From JAKAGZ01 sp964412105 (GTDB taxonomy: Bacteria > Bacteroidota > Ignavibacteria > Ignavibacteriales > Ignavibacteriaceae): DNA of 64,000 nucleotides. Made by a program: the position numbers and the translations under genes. This document shows positions 52,651-60,880 of this stretch, piece by piece. Below the pieces are notes generated by a model. The model made no database searches. It saw only the letters and a program-made list of their open reading frames with translations, and was not told where the DNA came from. Each line of letters starts with the position of its first letter. Position 1 is the stretch's first letter. The stretch lies in NCBI GenBank assembly GCA_964412105.1, contig CAYPNM010000004.1, positions 59,157 through 123,156 on the forward strand, written 5' to 3'.

Positions 52651-54813
52651 TTAGATTTGCTTGTATCTAAAAGAACCATCTTTTGCCTCAACACGCATTT
52701 TAATTTTCTTTTTCTCATTAGCATTCGAAAAAAGTTTTATCAGATGCGAACTTATAAACTCATCGACAGTTCTTTCAAGGTTACGGGCACCCCATTCTTT
52801 ACTATACCCTTTCTCGACAAGAAGCATCAAGGCAGCAGGAGTAATTTCAAGAAGAACATTTTTCCTTTCCCATCTTTCTTTCAAAAGAGGTACTATCCTT
52901 GTTTCTAAAATTTGCCGGGCTGTTTCATTTGATAAATTATTAAAAACTCCAATGAAGTCGATACGGTTAAGAAACTCCGGCGCAAAATATTTTGTCAACT
53001 GGTCACGTACTTCTGGTTCTACTTCACTATCAAGAAAGCCCATACTTCTCTTCTGTTTAATGGGAATATTTGAAGTCATTATTATAATGACATCACTGAA
53101 GAAAGTGTGACGTCTCTGAGCATCAGTAAGTACACCACTATCAAAAACCTGAAGAAATAGCTTATGAATATCGGGATGAGCTTTTTCTATCTCGTCGAGT
53201 AGCAATACGGAAAAAGGGTTATCTGCTATGTCATTCAAGATTGGACTACCCTGCTCATATCCAATATAACCAAATGGTGCTCCAAGAAACTTTGAAATCG
53301 TTTGAGGCTCTGAATATTCTGACATATCAATCCTGATAAGTTTATCTTTGTAGCCGAATAGAAATTCAGATAATGCCCTTGCAAACTCTGTCTTACCAAC
53401 GCCAGTTGGACCAACAAAAAGGAAAACACCATTAGGGCGTTCAGGGCGCAAATCTAATCCCTGTGTCTTGGGCCATATTATATCTACTACAGGATCGATG
53501 ATGTGATCTTGTCCCAGGATACGACTCTTAAGAAATGAACTCAGGCCATTTAAGCGATTACGTAACTCATCTTCCAACTTGCCTACAGGCAGACCCGTCA
53601 ACGAACCGACAACATTTTGAATATCATTTACTGTTACTTCCTTACGGCTTTTACCAACAGCCCTGCCAACTGATTGATCGAGAATGTCTATTGCCTTATC
53701 AGGGAACCATCTACTTCTCAGATAACGCTTGGCAAGATCCACTATCTCAGGGTAAGCTTTCTCTTCAATGTGTATACTATATGTTTTTTCAAATTTAAGC
53801 GGCCCAAGTTTTTTCAAAACGTCTAATGTTGCAGAGGGTGTTAGTTCAGGGATACGAATAGGCTGAAATCTTCTTTCCAGAGCTTTGTTTTTCTCAATAT
53901 ATTTATGATAGTCAGAATCTGTACAAGCTCCAATGCAAGCAAGCTCACCTCGTGCAAGAGACGGTAATAAAATAGTTGAAGCATCCAGTGGCGATCCTTC
54001 GGCAAGCCCAGCACCAACTACAGAATGTAACTCATCAATAAATAGAATAATATTCGGATTGCTTGCCTCTTTTATTATTAACATTAATCTTTCTTCGAAC
54101 ATACCACGATACTTAGTTCCGGCTACAACAGCCCCCATGTTCAGCTCGAAAATGCGCTTCCTTTGAAGAACTTCTGCAATATTACCCGATGCTATACTAT
54201 TTGCTAGTCCTTCTACCACAGCAGTTTTCCCAACGCCTGCAGATCCAACCAGGAGTGGATTTCGCTTAAAGACACGGCACAGAGTTTCAGCCACCAAGTT
54301 AATCTCCTCTTCCCGTCCAATTATCGGATGCAGCTGACCCTTGGCTGCAAGTGACGTCAAATCGCGCCCAAACATATTCAGGGTAGGAGTTGGTGCTAAT
54401 GTGGTGTCCTTCCCTGGTTTTTCCAATTTGGATGCCCTCTTTCCTTTGGGTTTATCTAAATCAAATCCACAGTACTCAGCAGCTGCCATTATCATATGAA
54501 GAATTCGTATCTCATTGTCACCCAATTGTTCAGTAATACTGTAAGCCTTTTCAATAACTGTATCCTGACTTACACCCTGAACGGAAGTTAAGAACCGGTC
54601 TTTTAACTTGTTCTTGACTTCCTTGGCGGTAAGAGAAGGTATAACGCGCTCTACTTCTTCCGGATAGTTTTCTACTAATGCGCTCATTATATTTAGATGA
54701 GTTGCGATATTTTGCTTGGAAAGTAATGCCAGTCTGTTTGCAATCTTGAGAACTTCTTTCACGGCATCGGAAATCTTTTCCCAGTGCGGTTCTTGATGGA
54801 ATTCTTCTGACAT
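52651..54813 (-). CDS. ClpA-like AAA+ unfoldase with divergent N domain
   Basis: 720 aa. The two AAA+ modules are intact: Walker A GSAGVGKT (190-197) and Walker B ILFIDELHS (256-264), then Walker A GPTGVGKT (468-475) and Walker B LLLDEIEKAHPD, with an Arg-finger-type FLNRID. There is no long coiled middle domain, so it is ClpA-like rather than ClpB or ClpC. The first 130 residues hold a weak, degenerate double Clp-N repeat followed by a basic linker, so substrate or adaptor choice probably differs from ClpA. An MGF tripeptide in KRSMGFLDSE sits where ClpP-binding loops carry IGL/IGF. No clpP or clpS is adjacent. It lies between the TPR protein and the SLOG membrane protein. Confidence 0.85.
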   Translation of the reverse strand: MSEEFHQEPHWEKISDAVKEVLKIANRLALLSKQNIATHLNIMSALVENYPEEVERVIPSLTAKEVKNKLKDRFLTSVQGVSQDTVIEKAYSITEQLGDNEIRILHMIMAAAEYCGFDLDKPKGKRASKLEKPGKDTTLAPTPTLNMFGRDLTSLAAKGQLHPIIGREEEINLVAETLCRVFKRNPLLVGSAGVGKTAVVEGLANSIASGNIAEVLQRKRIFELNMGAVVAGTKYRGMFEERLMLIIKEASNPNIILFIDELHSVVGAGLAEGSPLDASTILLPSLARGELACIGACTDSDYHKYIEKNKALERRFQPIRIPELTPSATLDVLKKLGPLKFEKTYSIHIEEKAYPEIVDLAKRYLRSRWFPDKAIDILDQSVGRAVGKSRKEVTVNDIQNVVGSLTGLPVGKLEDELRNRLNGLSSFLKSRILGQDHIIDPVVDIIWPKTQGLDLRPERPNGVFLFVGPTGVGKTEFARALSEFLFGYKDKLIRIDMSEYSEPQTISKFLGAPFGYIGYEQGSPILNDIADNPFSVLLLDEIEKAHPDIHKLFLQVFDSGVLTDAQRRHTFFSDVIIIMTSNIPIKQKRSMGFLDSEVEPEVRDQLTKYFAPEFLNRIDFIGVFNNLSNETARQILETRIVPLLKERWERKNVLLEITPAALMLLVEKGYSKEWGARNLERTVDEFISSHLIKLFSNANEKKKIKMRVEAKDGSFRYKQI

Positions 54814-54829
54814 TTTTCTTAACCCTAAT

Positions 54830-54883
54830 TTATTTATTAGAAAAATGCATATAAAATTTACTGATATAATGATTCTTTTTCAT
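54830..54883 (-). CDS. Possible 17-residue leader peptide upstream of the ClpA-like gene
   Basis: A tiny frame, MKKNHYISKFYMHFSNK, begins with ATG seven bases after a perfect GGAGG and ends 16 bases before the ClpA-like start. It is the best ribosome site in the 139-base gap. It may be a translated leader or chance; only the start signal supports it. Confidence 0.25.
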   Translation of the reverse strand: MKKNHYISKFYMHFSNK

Positions 54884-54952
54884 TAATATCCTCCACAATT
54901 CTTCCTACTCTGCATAAGTTTACATATCATTTCCCCGAAATGGAATCAGCGT

Positions 54953-55795
54953 TTATTCCAGACTATCCAGAAAGAGACGTGCCCGTTCATAGCCTAAATC
55001 CAATGCGCGCTTGAAATGGTACTTTGCTTCTGCCATACTTCTATCCAGTTCCCTATAAGCCAGCCCAAGGTTAAAATGCAAGGGGACATAATCTTGTTTT
55101 GTTTGGGCTGCAATTTTATATTCTTTGATAGCTTCTTTTATTTTACCCTGCTTATAATAGGTCTTACCTCGTAAGTAATGGGTAGATACTATACTCAAGT
55201 CTTCATTTTCAGGAATAAATCTCTTTTTAGAAAATGGACAGTCTTTGGAAACTTCATAGGTTATATCGATTCCGCAACGATTGCAAAAAACAATTATATC
55301 ATTTTGCTTACACCACTCCAGCATTGGATTCCTCTCATTTTCATCTGAGATCACTGAGATAAGATCTTTTTTGATTCCAAATCCTTCAATCGGGTATTCC
55401 CAGTGAAATTCGTATAAAGATGTTCCATAGATTGTTTTTAAAGTACCCTTCCTAATTTTCTTTTTAGCATGATCATCACAGCCTTCAACTCTCTTTACTC
55501 TTGGATAATATCTAAAGAATTTTTGACCTTCAGGTAACTGAAGAGAAAGCCTCAGGCAATCATTAGCCACTTTGCTTCTAATTGCAAATAAACCTTCGTC
55601 ATCACGATCTATTCTATTTAATCCCAAGCTTCGCCAGAACTCAACCACTATTTTATAAACCTGAGGAATATCATCTACTTCGAACTTCCTGAATCCTATA
55701 TGCATAGCAACCTCTTCCTCAGTACCAAACTTTTCCTCGTATGGTATCTGTGGATTTTTCAGGATATTGAGCAATTCAGATTGCTTTGGACTCAT
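54953..55795 (-). CDS. Zinc-ribbon and TPR protein of the accessory island
   Basis: 280 aa. Residues 1-165 match no family I know. A zinc-ribbon-like segment with FCNRCGIDITYEVSKDCPF (about residues 170-190) leads to two or three TPR repeats, ending YHFKRALDLGYERARLFLDS. This tail is nearly the same as the last repeat of three other island proteins. It probably belongs to the same protein-interaction network. The start overlaps the HAD-like gene by 20 bases, so the two are translationally coupled. Confidence 0.75.
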   Translation of the reverse strand: MSPKQSELLNILKNPQIPYEEKFGTEEEVAMHIGFRKFEVDDIPQVYKIVVEFWRSLGLNRIDRDDEGLFAIRSKVANDCLRLSLQLPEGQKFFRYYPRVKRVEGCDDHAKKKIRKGTLKTIYGTSLYEFHWEYPIEGFGIKKDLISVISDENERNPMLEWCKQNDIIVFCNRCGIDITYEVSKDCPFSKKRFIPENEDLSIVSTHYLRGKTYYKQGKIKEAIKEYKIAAQTKQDYVPLHFNLGLAYRELDRSMAEAKYHFKRALDLGYERARLFLDSLE

Positions 55796-56210
55796 TTCTG
55801 TCCGTTTGATTTATAACCAATTCAATTTTATTTTGAAGCGACTTTAGTTCATTCTCTCTATTCAAATCAACTGTAATCAAGGAGTCTGTCTTTTTGGCTT
55901 TCCTCAAGGTTTCTTTCTCCGATTCAAGCGGATAGTCTTCCAGCCAGATAAAATCGGAATTGAGATCTATTGCTTCAGTTTTGAGATCTGTCCAGTCTGT
56001 AGATTTTATTGTTTGTAGTTGTGCCACAGTTGAAGTAGGATAATATTCTGATAAGTAACTTACAGCATTATTACTACCTCCCCTGCAGTGTGTTGTTAAC
56101 CAGTAACAATCGTAATTTGTTGTTAGAAAAGAGATAAACTCCTCCCCATAATCAGGCAAAGTCAAATCTTTTTTTAAAATAACTCCGTCAATATCAACGT
56201 AAATTTTCAT
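55776..56210 (-). CDS. HAD-like phosphatase-type protein
   Basis: 144 aa. The N-terminal MKIYVDIDGVIL holds the DxDG motif with the nucleophile Asp. CYWLTTHCRGG provides the motif II Thr, and FIWLEDYPLESE supplies acidic residues for motif IV. It has no cap insert of note, like small HAD 'NIF-type' or 5'-nucleotidase-like proteins. It is encoded between the WD40/TPR gene (50 bases upstream) and the zinc-ribbon/TPR gene, with which it overlaps. Substrate unknown. Confidence 0.75.
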   Translation of the reverse strand: MKIYVDIDGVILKKDLTLPDYGEEFISFLTTNYDCYWLTTHCRGGSNNAVSYLSEYYPTSTVAQLQTIKSTDWTDLKTEAIDLNSDFIWLEDYPLESEKETLRKAKKTDSLITVDLNRENELKSLQNKIELVINQTDRNESKAI

Positions 56211-56259
56211 TTTATCTTTTTCCCAAACGGATGGATATCCTTGTTTTTCCAGATACTAA

Positions 56260-59169
56260 TCAATCCAAACCGGCTATATCCCAGACTTTTACAGACATAT
56301 CATCTCCCCCGGAAATAATATACTTCCCACATCTACTGAATGCACAGCTGTTAACAGCTCCAATGTGATCCTTCAGCGTAGCTAATTCTCTTCCAGTAGC
56401 GAATTCCCAAATTTTCAATGTTCCATCTTCACTTGATGAAACGACCTTTGAGTTATCGAGACTTACGGCACAGTCTGTTATATAATTATTAGAGCGGGTG
56501 AGATCAAATTTTCCCATAAACGATCCGGCATCCCATATCCTAAGAATACCATCTTCACTACCCGATACTATAAACATACCATCAGGACTGATGCTACAGG
56601 CAGTTACATCCTTATTTGGTTTGGTTTTATTATCAGACTGAAGAACAGCAATCTTCCTACCATTCTTAGTATACCATACAACGAGGTGGTTATCCGTTCC
56701 TGCCGTTACGATTAAAGAACCATCATTGCTGATAGCACAATCGTGAAGCAAGTCATCAGTTAACATTGAAACGCGTTCTTCTCCGGAATGAATATCCAGA
56801 AGAACTATATGAAAGCTTACAACAGCAATAGTCGATTCATCAGTAATAGACGAGCAGGCAAAACCAGGACAATCAAAACGATTAATCATTTTCCCTGTCT
56901 GAGCATCCCATACAAAGAGGCAATCTTCTGCTACTGAAATAATTAATGAACTATCATTAGTTACAGCACAATCTCTTACTGGTTGTTCATGACCGGAAAG
57001 TGTAAAACGCTCTGCCCCGGTCTCAAAGTCCCAGACCTTTAAAGTGTAATCAGTTTGTTCTCCCAGTATTTTCATCACATTTCCTGCAGCCGATACTAGG
57101 AAAGAACCGTCCGGACTTATAGCACAAGCATTCACCGGATCGGTGTGCCCTGAAAATGTACGGACAGGTAATACCTGTTGACTTTGGGAACTGACCATTG
57201 GTTTTTCGTTTGGGTGACCAAGCAAGTCATCCAACTGTTTTTTAGCCGGTTCATAACCAAGATTTAGTGCACGTTTGAAATGATACTTTGCTTCAGCACT
57301 GCTACCATCTATCTTATATTCCAAACCCAGGTTAAAATGGGCAAATTTATCATCTTCTTTAAGACGAATAGCATTTTTTAGGGCGTTTTTGGCCTCTTCT
57401 CCATTTCCTTTCTCTGCATAGACTCCCCCTAATAAAAAGTAAGCTATTTCGTAATCCGGTTTGATTTTAATAGCAGCCTTGAAAGCTGTGATCGCTTCAT
57501 CCTGATATCCCTCTCTTCTGTATGTCAAGCCCAGATTAAAGTAAGCTTCTGCATAATCCGGTTTTATTCGAATGGCCTCTTTAAAGAATCGGATGGCATC
57601 TTCAAATTTTTCCTCATCGTAGTATTCACACCCCTGTTTGAAGAGAATACCAGCATCGTTACTCTTTGTCTCAGGTTTATTTTGTTTTTTCTTATAAGCC
57701 TCAATCTGTTTGTCAAGATCTGTTTTTCCTATGATCCCTGGTGATGCCGTTGAAATTTTAAAGTGATAAGAAGCTTTTTCACTATTTCCGATTATTTTAT
57801 GGATCATATAAAGGTAATAATGGGACATCGGATGGTCATCTTGTATTCTTATTACAGATTCAAATGCTTCAACTGCTTCTTTATATTTTTTATCTTTATA
57901 ATACATTTCCCCCCGGATGAAATGTTTAACCGCCTCAACAATATCCCCTTTTAATGATTTCTCTTTTAAAACAAATGGATTAGCCCGCAATAGTCTACCG
58001 CAATCTTTTCCGGGACAAGAAAAAACATTACCTAACCAACTTCTATCCAATAATAGATTATTGCGGCAAGCCGGACAGATGATTGAAGTGATCCTGGCAC
58101 GTTTGACAGGGGTTACAATAAGAGGTTCATAGTTAACATCCAATAGTTCATAAATATATACTACTGATCCTAAATCACAAAACAATAGAGGCAAAAAAGA
58201 GTGGAAACTAATTTGTTTTACTTTTTCCTTCATTGGTATTGAAGCCCATTCACAATTCTTCTTAACGTCCCAGATTATCACAGTATTCTGTTGGTTTACT
58301 GCACTCACAAATGAAGCGTCAGGACTCACTGCCAGTCCACCAAATTCATCGACTTGACAGTGAATTTTTGCAATCTCTATTCCGGAATCAAAATTCCATA
58401 AACGTACAAATCCATCGACACTTGCAGACACAATAAAAGATCCGTCAGGGCTGATCAAACAGCGTTTCACCCATCCTTCATGTTCTGTTAAGGTCTTTAA
58501 TAATTTTTGATTTTCAATATCCCAGACTGAAAGAGTATTGTTTCCATTGGCTGTAATAAATTTTTTCCCATCAGGGCTAATAGAGCAATCGTTGACGGGT
58601 ATTTCATAATCAAAAACAGATATAGTATTACCTGTATCCGGGTCCCAGATCCTAACCTGATAAGGAGTAGCAGAAATAACATAGGAACAATCCGGAGAAA
58701 TCGCACAGAACTCAATTACACCTTTTGGATCTTTGAAAGTAAGAAGTTCTTTGCCACTTTTCATATCCCAGACTTTTATATTATTATAACTGGCTGATAC
58801 GATAAAGGAACCATTCGGACTCAGCTCACAAGCTCTGATTTGAGTTGTTGATACAGGTAGAGATGTTGAAGGAGGATAATGTAATAGAGTAAAAATTTCC
58901 TTATTGGTCAGGATATCTACTAGTTTTAAAGATCCGTTGCTAAATGTTGAAATAACTATCTTCCCATCAGCACCTAAACCCCGATTTTCAACAACGCTTA
59001 CAACTCCACTGCGATTACGGAACTCTGTACCTGTTGAAGTATCCCATAATCTAAAAAACCCGTCCGGACAAATCGTACTGGCATAAACAGAAACGGTTGA
59101 ACCTGAACGTTTGCTAACAGGTATTTTCGAATCTTGAATTGTATTAATTTGTCTTAATTTTTTATGCAT
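56260..59169 (-). CDS. WD40-zinc ribbon-TPR-WD40 protein without NTPase domain (STAND-derived)
   Basis: 969 aa, no signal peptide. Residues ~25-335 hold about seven WD40 repeats (ELSPNGSFIVSASYN-NIKVWD, SISPDGKKFITANGN and others). A zinc ribbon follows (IICPACRNNLL...FSCPGKDCGRLL, about 362-395), then four to five TPR repeats to ~640 ending AEAKYHFKRALNLGYEPAKK. Seven more WD40 repeats follow to the end (GHTDPVNACAISPDGSFLVS... KVWDIAGLD). It has no P-loop. The ATG overlaps the end of a DUF4062 stub (59162-59284), so this gene is probably what remains of a STAND gene after loss of its NACHT domain. It may be a non-enzymatic partner or decoy. Confidence 0.85.
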   Translation of the reverse strand: MHKKLRQINTIQDSKIPVSKRSGSTVSVYASTICPDGFFRLWDTSTGTEFRNRSGVVSVVENRGLGADGKIVISTFSNGSLKLVDILTNKEIFTLLHYPPSTSLPVSTTQIRACELSPNGSFIVSASYNNIKVWDMKSGKELLTFKDPKGVIEFCAISPDCSYVISATPYQVRIWDPDTGNTISVFDYEIPVNDCSISPDGKKFITANGNNTLSVWDIENQKLLKTLTEHEGWVKRCLISPDGSFIVSASVDGFVRLWNFDSGIEIAKIHCQVDEFGGLAVSPDASFVSAVNQQNTVIIWDVKKNCEWASIPMKEKVKQISFHSFLPLLFCDLGSVVYIYELLDVNYEPLIVTPVKRARITSIICPACRNNLLLDRSWLGNVFSCPGKDCGRLLRANPFVLKEKSLKGDIVEAVKHFIRGEMYYKDKKYKEAVEAFESVIRIQDDHPMSHYYLYMIHKIIGNSEKASYHFKISTASPGIIGKTDLDKQIEAYKKKQNKPETKSNDAGILFKQGCEYYDEEKFEDAIRFFKEAIRIKPDYAEAYFNLGLTYRREGYQDEAITAFKAAIKIKPDYEIAYFLLGGVYAEKGNGEEAKNALKNAIRLKEDDKFAHFNLGLEYKIDGSSAEAKYHFKRALNLGYEPAKKQLDDLLGHPNEKPMVSSQSQQVLPVRTFSGHTDPVNACAISPDGSFLVSAAGNVMKILGEQTDYTLKVWDFETGAERFTLSGHEQPVRDCAVTNDSSLIISVAEDCLFVWDAQTGKMINRFDCPGFACSSITDESTIAVVSFHIVLLDIHSGEERVSMLTDDLLHDCAISNDGSLIVTAGTDNHLVVWYTKNGRKIAVLQSDNKTKPNKDVTACSISPDGMFIVSGSEDGILRIWDAGSFMGKFDLTRSNNYITDCAVSLDNSKVVSSSEDGTLKIWEFATGRELATLKDHIGAVNSCAFSRCGKYIISGGDDMSVKVWDIAGLD

Positions 59170-59284
59170 ATTTTGTACATAACTCCCTGAGTCTGGGAAA
59201 TACTTCCCTTTGAAGTGTGTCCATCTCCTCTTTCAGATCTTTGAAAGTGGAACTGACAAATATCCTGAATGTTTTACTTGTCAC
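59162..59284 (-). pseudogene. DUF4062 N-terminal remnant of a NACHT/STAND gene
   Basis: A 40-codon frame starts at GTG 59284, about ten bases after CCGGAG, and ends in TAA at 59162. It reads TFRIFVSSTFKDLKEEMDTL followed by QREVFPRLRELCTKYA. This is the N terminus of DUF4062, the domain that opens TEP1/NWD1-like NACHT-WD40 proteins (RVFVSSTF-D...ER..L...VFP.LR..C). It stops where the family continues with a Gly-rich strand. The rest of DUF4062 and the NACHT domain are missing, and the WD40-TPR gene begins in the +1 frame inside its last codons. It may be translated as a short peptide but is too small for the domain. Confidence 0.8.
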
Positions 59285-59303
59285 TGACAAACAACTCCGG
59301 TTT

Positions 59304-60146
59304 TTATTTCGGATTATCTAAAAAGTTACGTGCTCGTTCATAGCCCAAATCCAACGCACGCTTAAAATGATATTTTGCCTCTGCTGTGACACCTTTTCTA
59401 TTATATACAAGACCAATGTTAAAATGTGAAAGTGCGTGGTTTGGATCTATCTTAATTGCTAGTTTATATTCTTCCATTGCTTCATCATCCTGGCCATTAT
59501 TCCAGAATACAACCCCAAGATTACAATGTGCTGATACAAGATTAAAATCAAGGCGAATTGCCTCTCTATACTCAAACATTGCTTCCTTCATTCGACCTTT
59601 TTTTTCATAAGCCAAACCAAGATTACAATGTGCAGATGCATAATTTGGATAAATCCGAATTGCTTCTTCGTACTCTTCAATAGCCTTTTCTGCCTGACCA
59701 TTATCCCAGAAGGCAACCCCAAGATTATAATGTGCTAATGCATATGTTGGGTTGATCCTGATTGCTTCTTTATACTCTTTAATTGCTCCTTCAAACTTAC
59801 CGTCAGACCAGTATTTGTAACCCTGGTTGAAATGAGTATCGGCATCTTCAATTTTAATTTCGGGTTTCTTAATGAATCCTTTTTGAGTTTGGGATAAATT
59901 TCTTTCTTTTTTAAAATTTATATCCGTTTTACCAGACGACTTTGATTTATAGTAAGCATTAATAAGAAGATTTAGAAATCTTAAACCATAATAGAGACCA
60001 ACCAAACACAAAATTCCGGCAAATACCACTGCAAATATAGAATACCCAAAACCAGTTTTTATCCAGCAATAAATCGCTGCAATTATGCTGACTGATACAA
60101 TGATTAATCGGGTAATTTTATTTTCATAATAATAAGAAGTAGGCAT
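59304..60146 (-). CDS. Membrane-anchored TPR protein of the accessory island
   Basis: 280 aa. Two N-terminal membrane helices (about residues 12-30 and 33-58) are followed by a linker and five TPR repeats from residue ~105 (e.g. AIKEYKEAIRINPTYALAHYN and AIEEYEEAIRIYPNYAS), ending AEAKYHFKRALDLGYERARNFLD. The TPR array and the linker are about 70-75 % alike to the C terminus of the STAND protein encoded 129 bases upstream. It lacks WD40 and zinc ribbon. It could dock the STAND protein or a related complex at the membrane; this is inference. Confidence 0.8.
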   Translation of the reverse strand: MPTSYYYENKITRLIIVSVSIIAAIYCWIKTGFGYSIFAVVFAGILCLVGLYYGLRFLNLLINAYYKSKSSGKTDINFKKERNLSQTQKGFIKKPEIKIEDADTHFNQGYKYWSDGKFEGAIKEYKEAIRINPTYALAHYNLGVAFWDNGQAEKAIEEYEEAIRIYPNYASAHCNLGLAYEKKGRMKEAMFEYREAIRLDFNLVSAHCNLGVVFWNNGQDDEAMEEYKLAIKIDPNHALSHFNIGLVYNRKGVTAEAKYHFKRALDLGYERARNFLDNPK

Positions 60147-60880
60147 TCCTCAATGCGTATAAAATTTTTTAATCTATAAGTAATTAAAGTTTGAACCGAC
60201 AATTGAGACTATTTCATGTTTATACATTCTTAGAATGTTAACCATATTAATTCCCCCTGAATTGCTACTATTTTTCATTCTAAACCTTCTAGAAACTGAC
60301 GCGCACGTTCAAATCCTAATTCCAACGCACGTTTAAAGTGATATTTTGCTTCTGCAATAATGCCTTTTTGTTTGTATGCAAGTCCGAGATTAAAATGTGA
60401 GGGCGCATGATTTGGTTTTATTTTAGTAGCAATTTTATATTCTTCCATTGCTTCATCAACCTGACCATTATCCCAGAAGGCCGCTCCAAGATTACAATGT
60501 GCTTGCACAAGATTAGGATCAAGACGAATTGCCTCTCCATATTCAAAAATCGCTTCTTTAATTAGGCCCTTATTCTTATAAGCCAATCCTAGATTACAAT
60601 GCGCTGATGCGTGAGTTGGATCTATCCGAACTGTTTCTTCATACTCTTCAATCGCCTTTTCCACCTGATCATTATCCCAGAAAGCAATTCCAAGGTTATA
60701 ATGTGCTGATACATAAGTTGGGTTGATTCGAATTGCTTCTTTGTACTCCTTAATCGCTTCTTCAATCTTGCCACCAGCCCAGTGTTTGTAACCTAAGTTA
60801 AAATGAAAATTGGCATCTTCAATTTTAATTTCGGGCCTGTTGATAAATTCTTTTTGAGTTTGTGATATTTCTCTTTCTTT
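59304..60880 (-). repeat. Duplicated TPR-coding segment within the island
   Basis: The DNA at about 59304-59895 and about 60275-60880 is clearly alike over most of its length (shared long words such as TATTCTTCCATTGCTTCATC and AGATTACAATGTG). It codes the same linker (SQTQK...PEIKIEDA) and five TPR units in both proteins. It is a tandem duplication of roughly 600 bases, now diverged. Confidence 0.8.

Noticed and set aside
59160..59290. Sequencing frameshift splitting a full STAND gene between the DUF4062 stub and the WD40 gene
   Set aside because: One base would join the frames, but no NACHT sequence exists between them, so a real deletion is needed.
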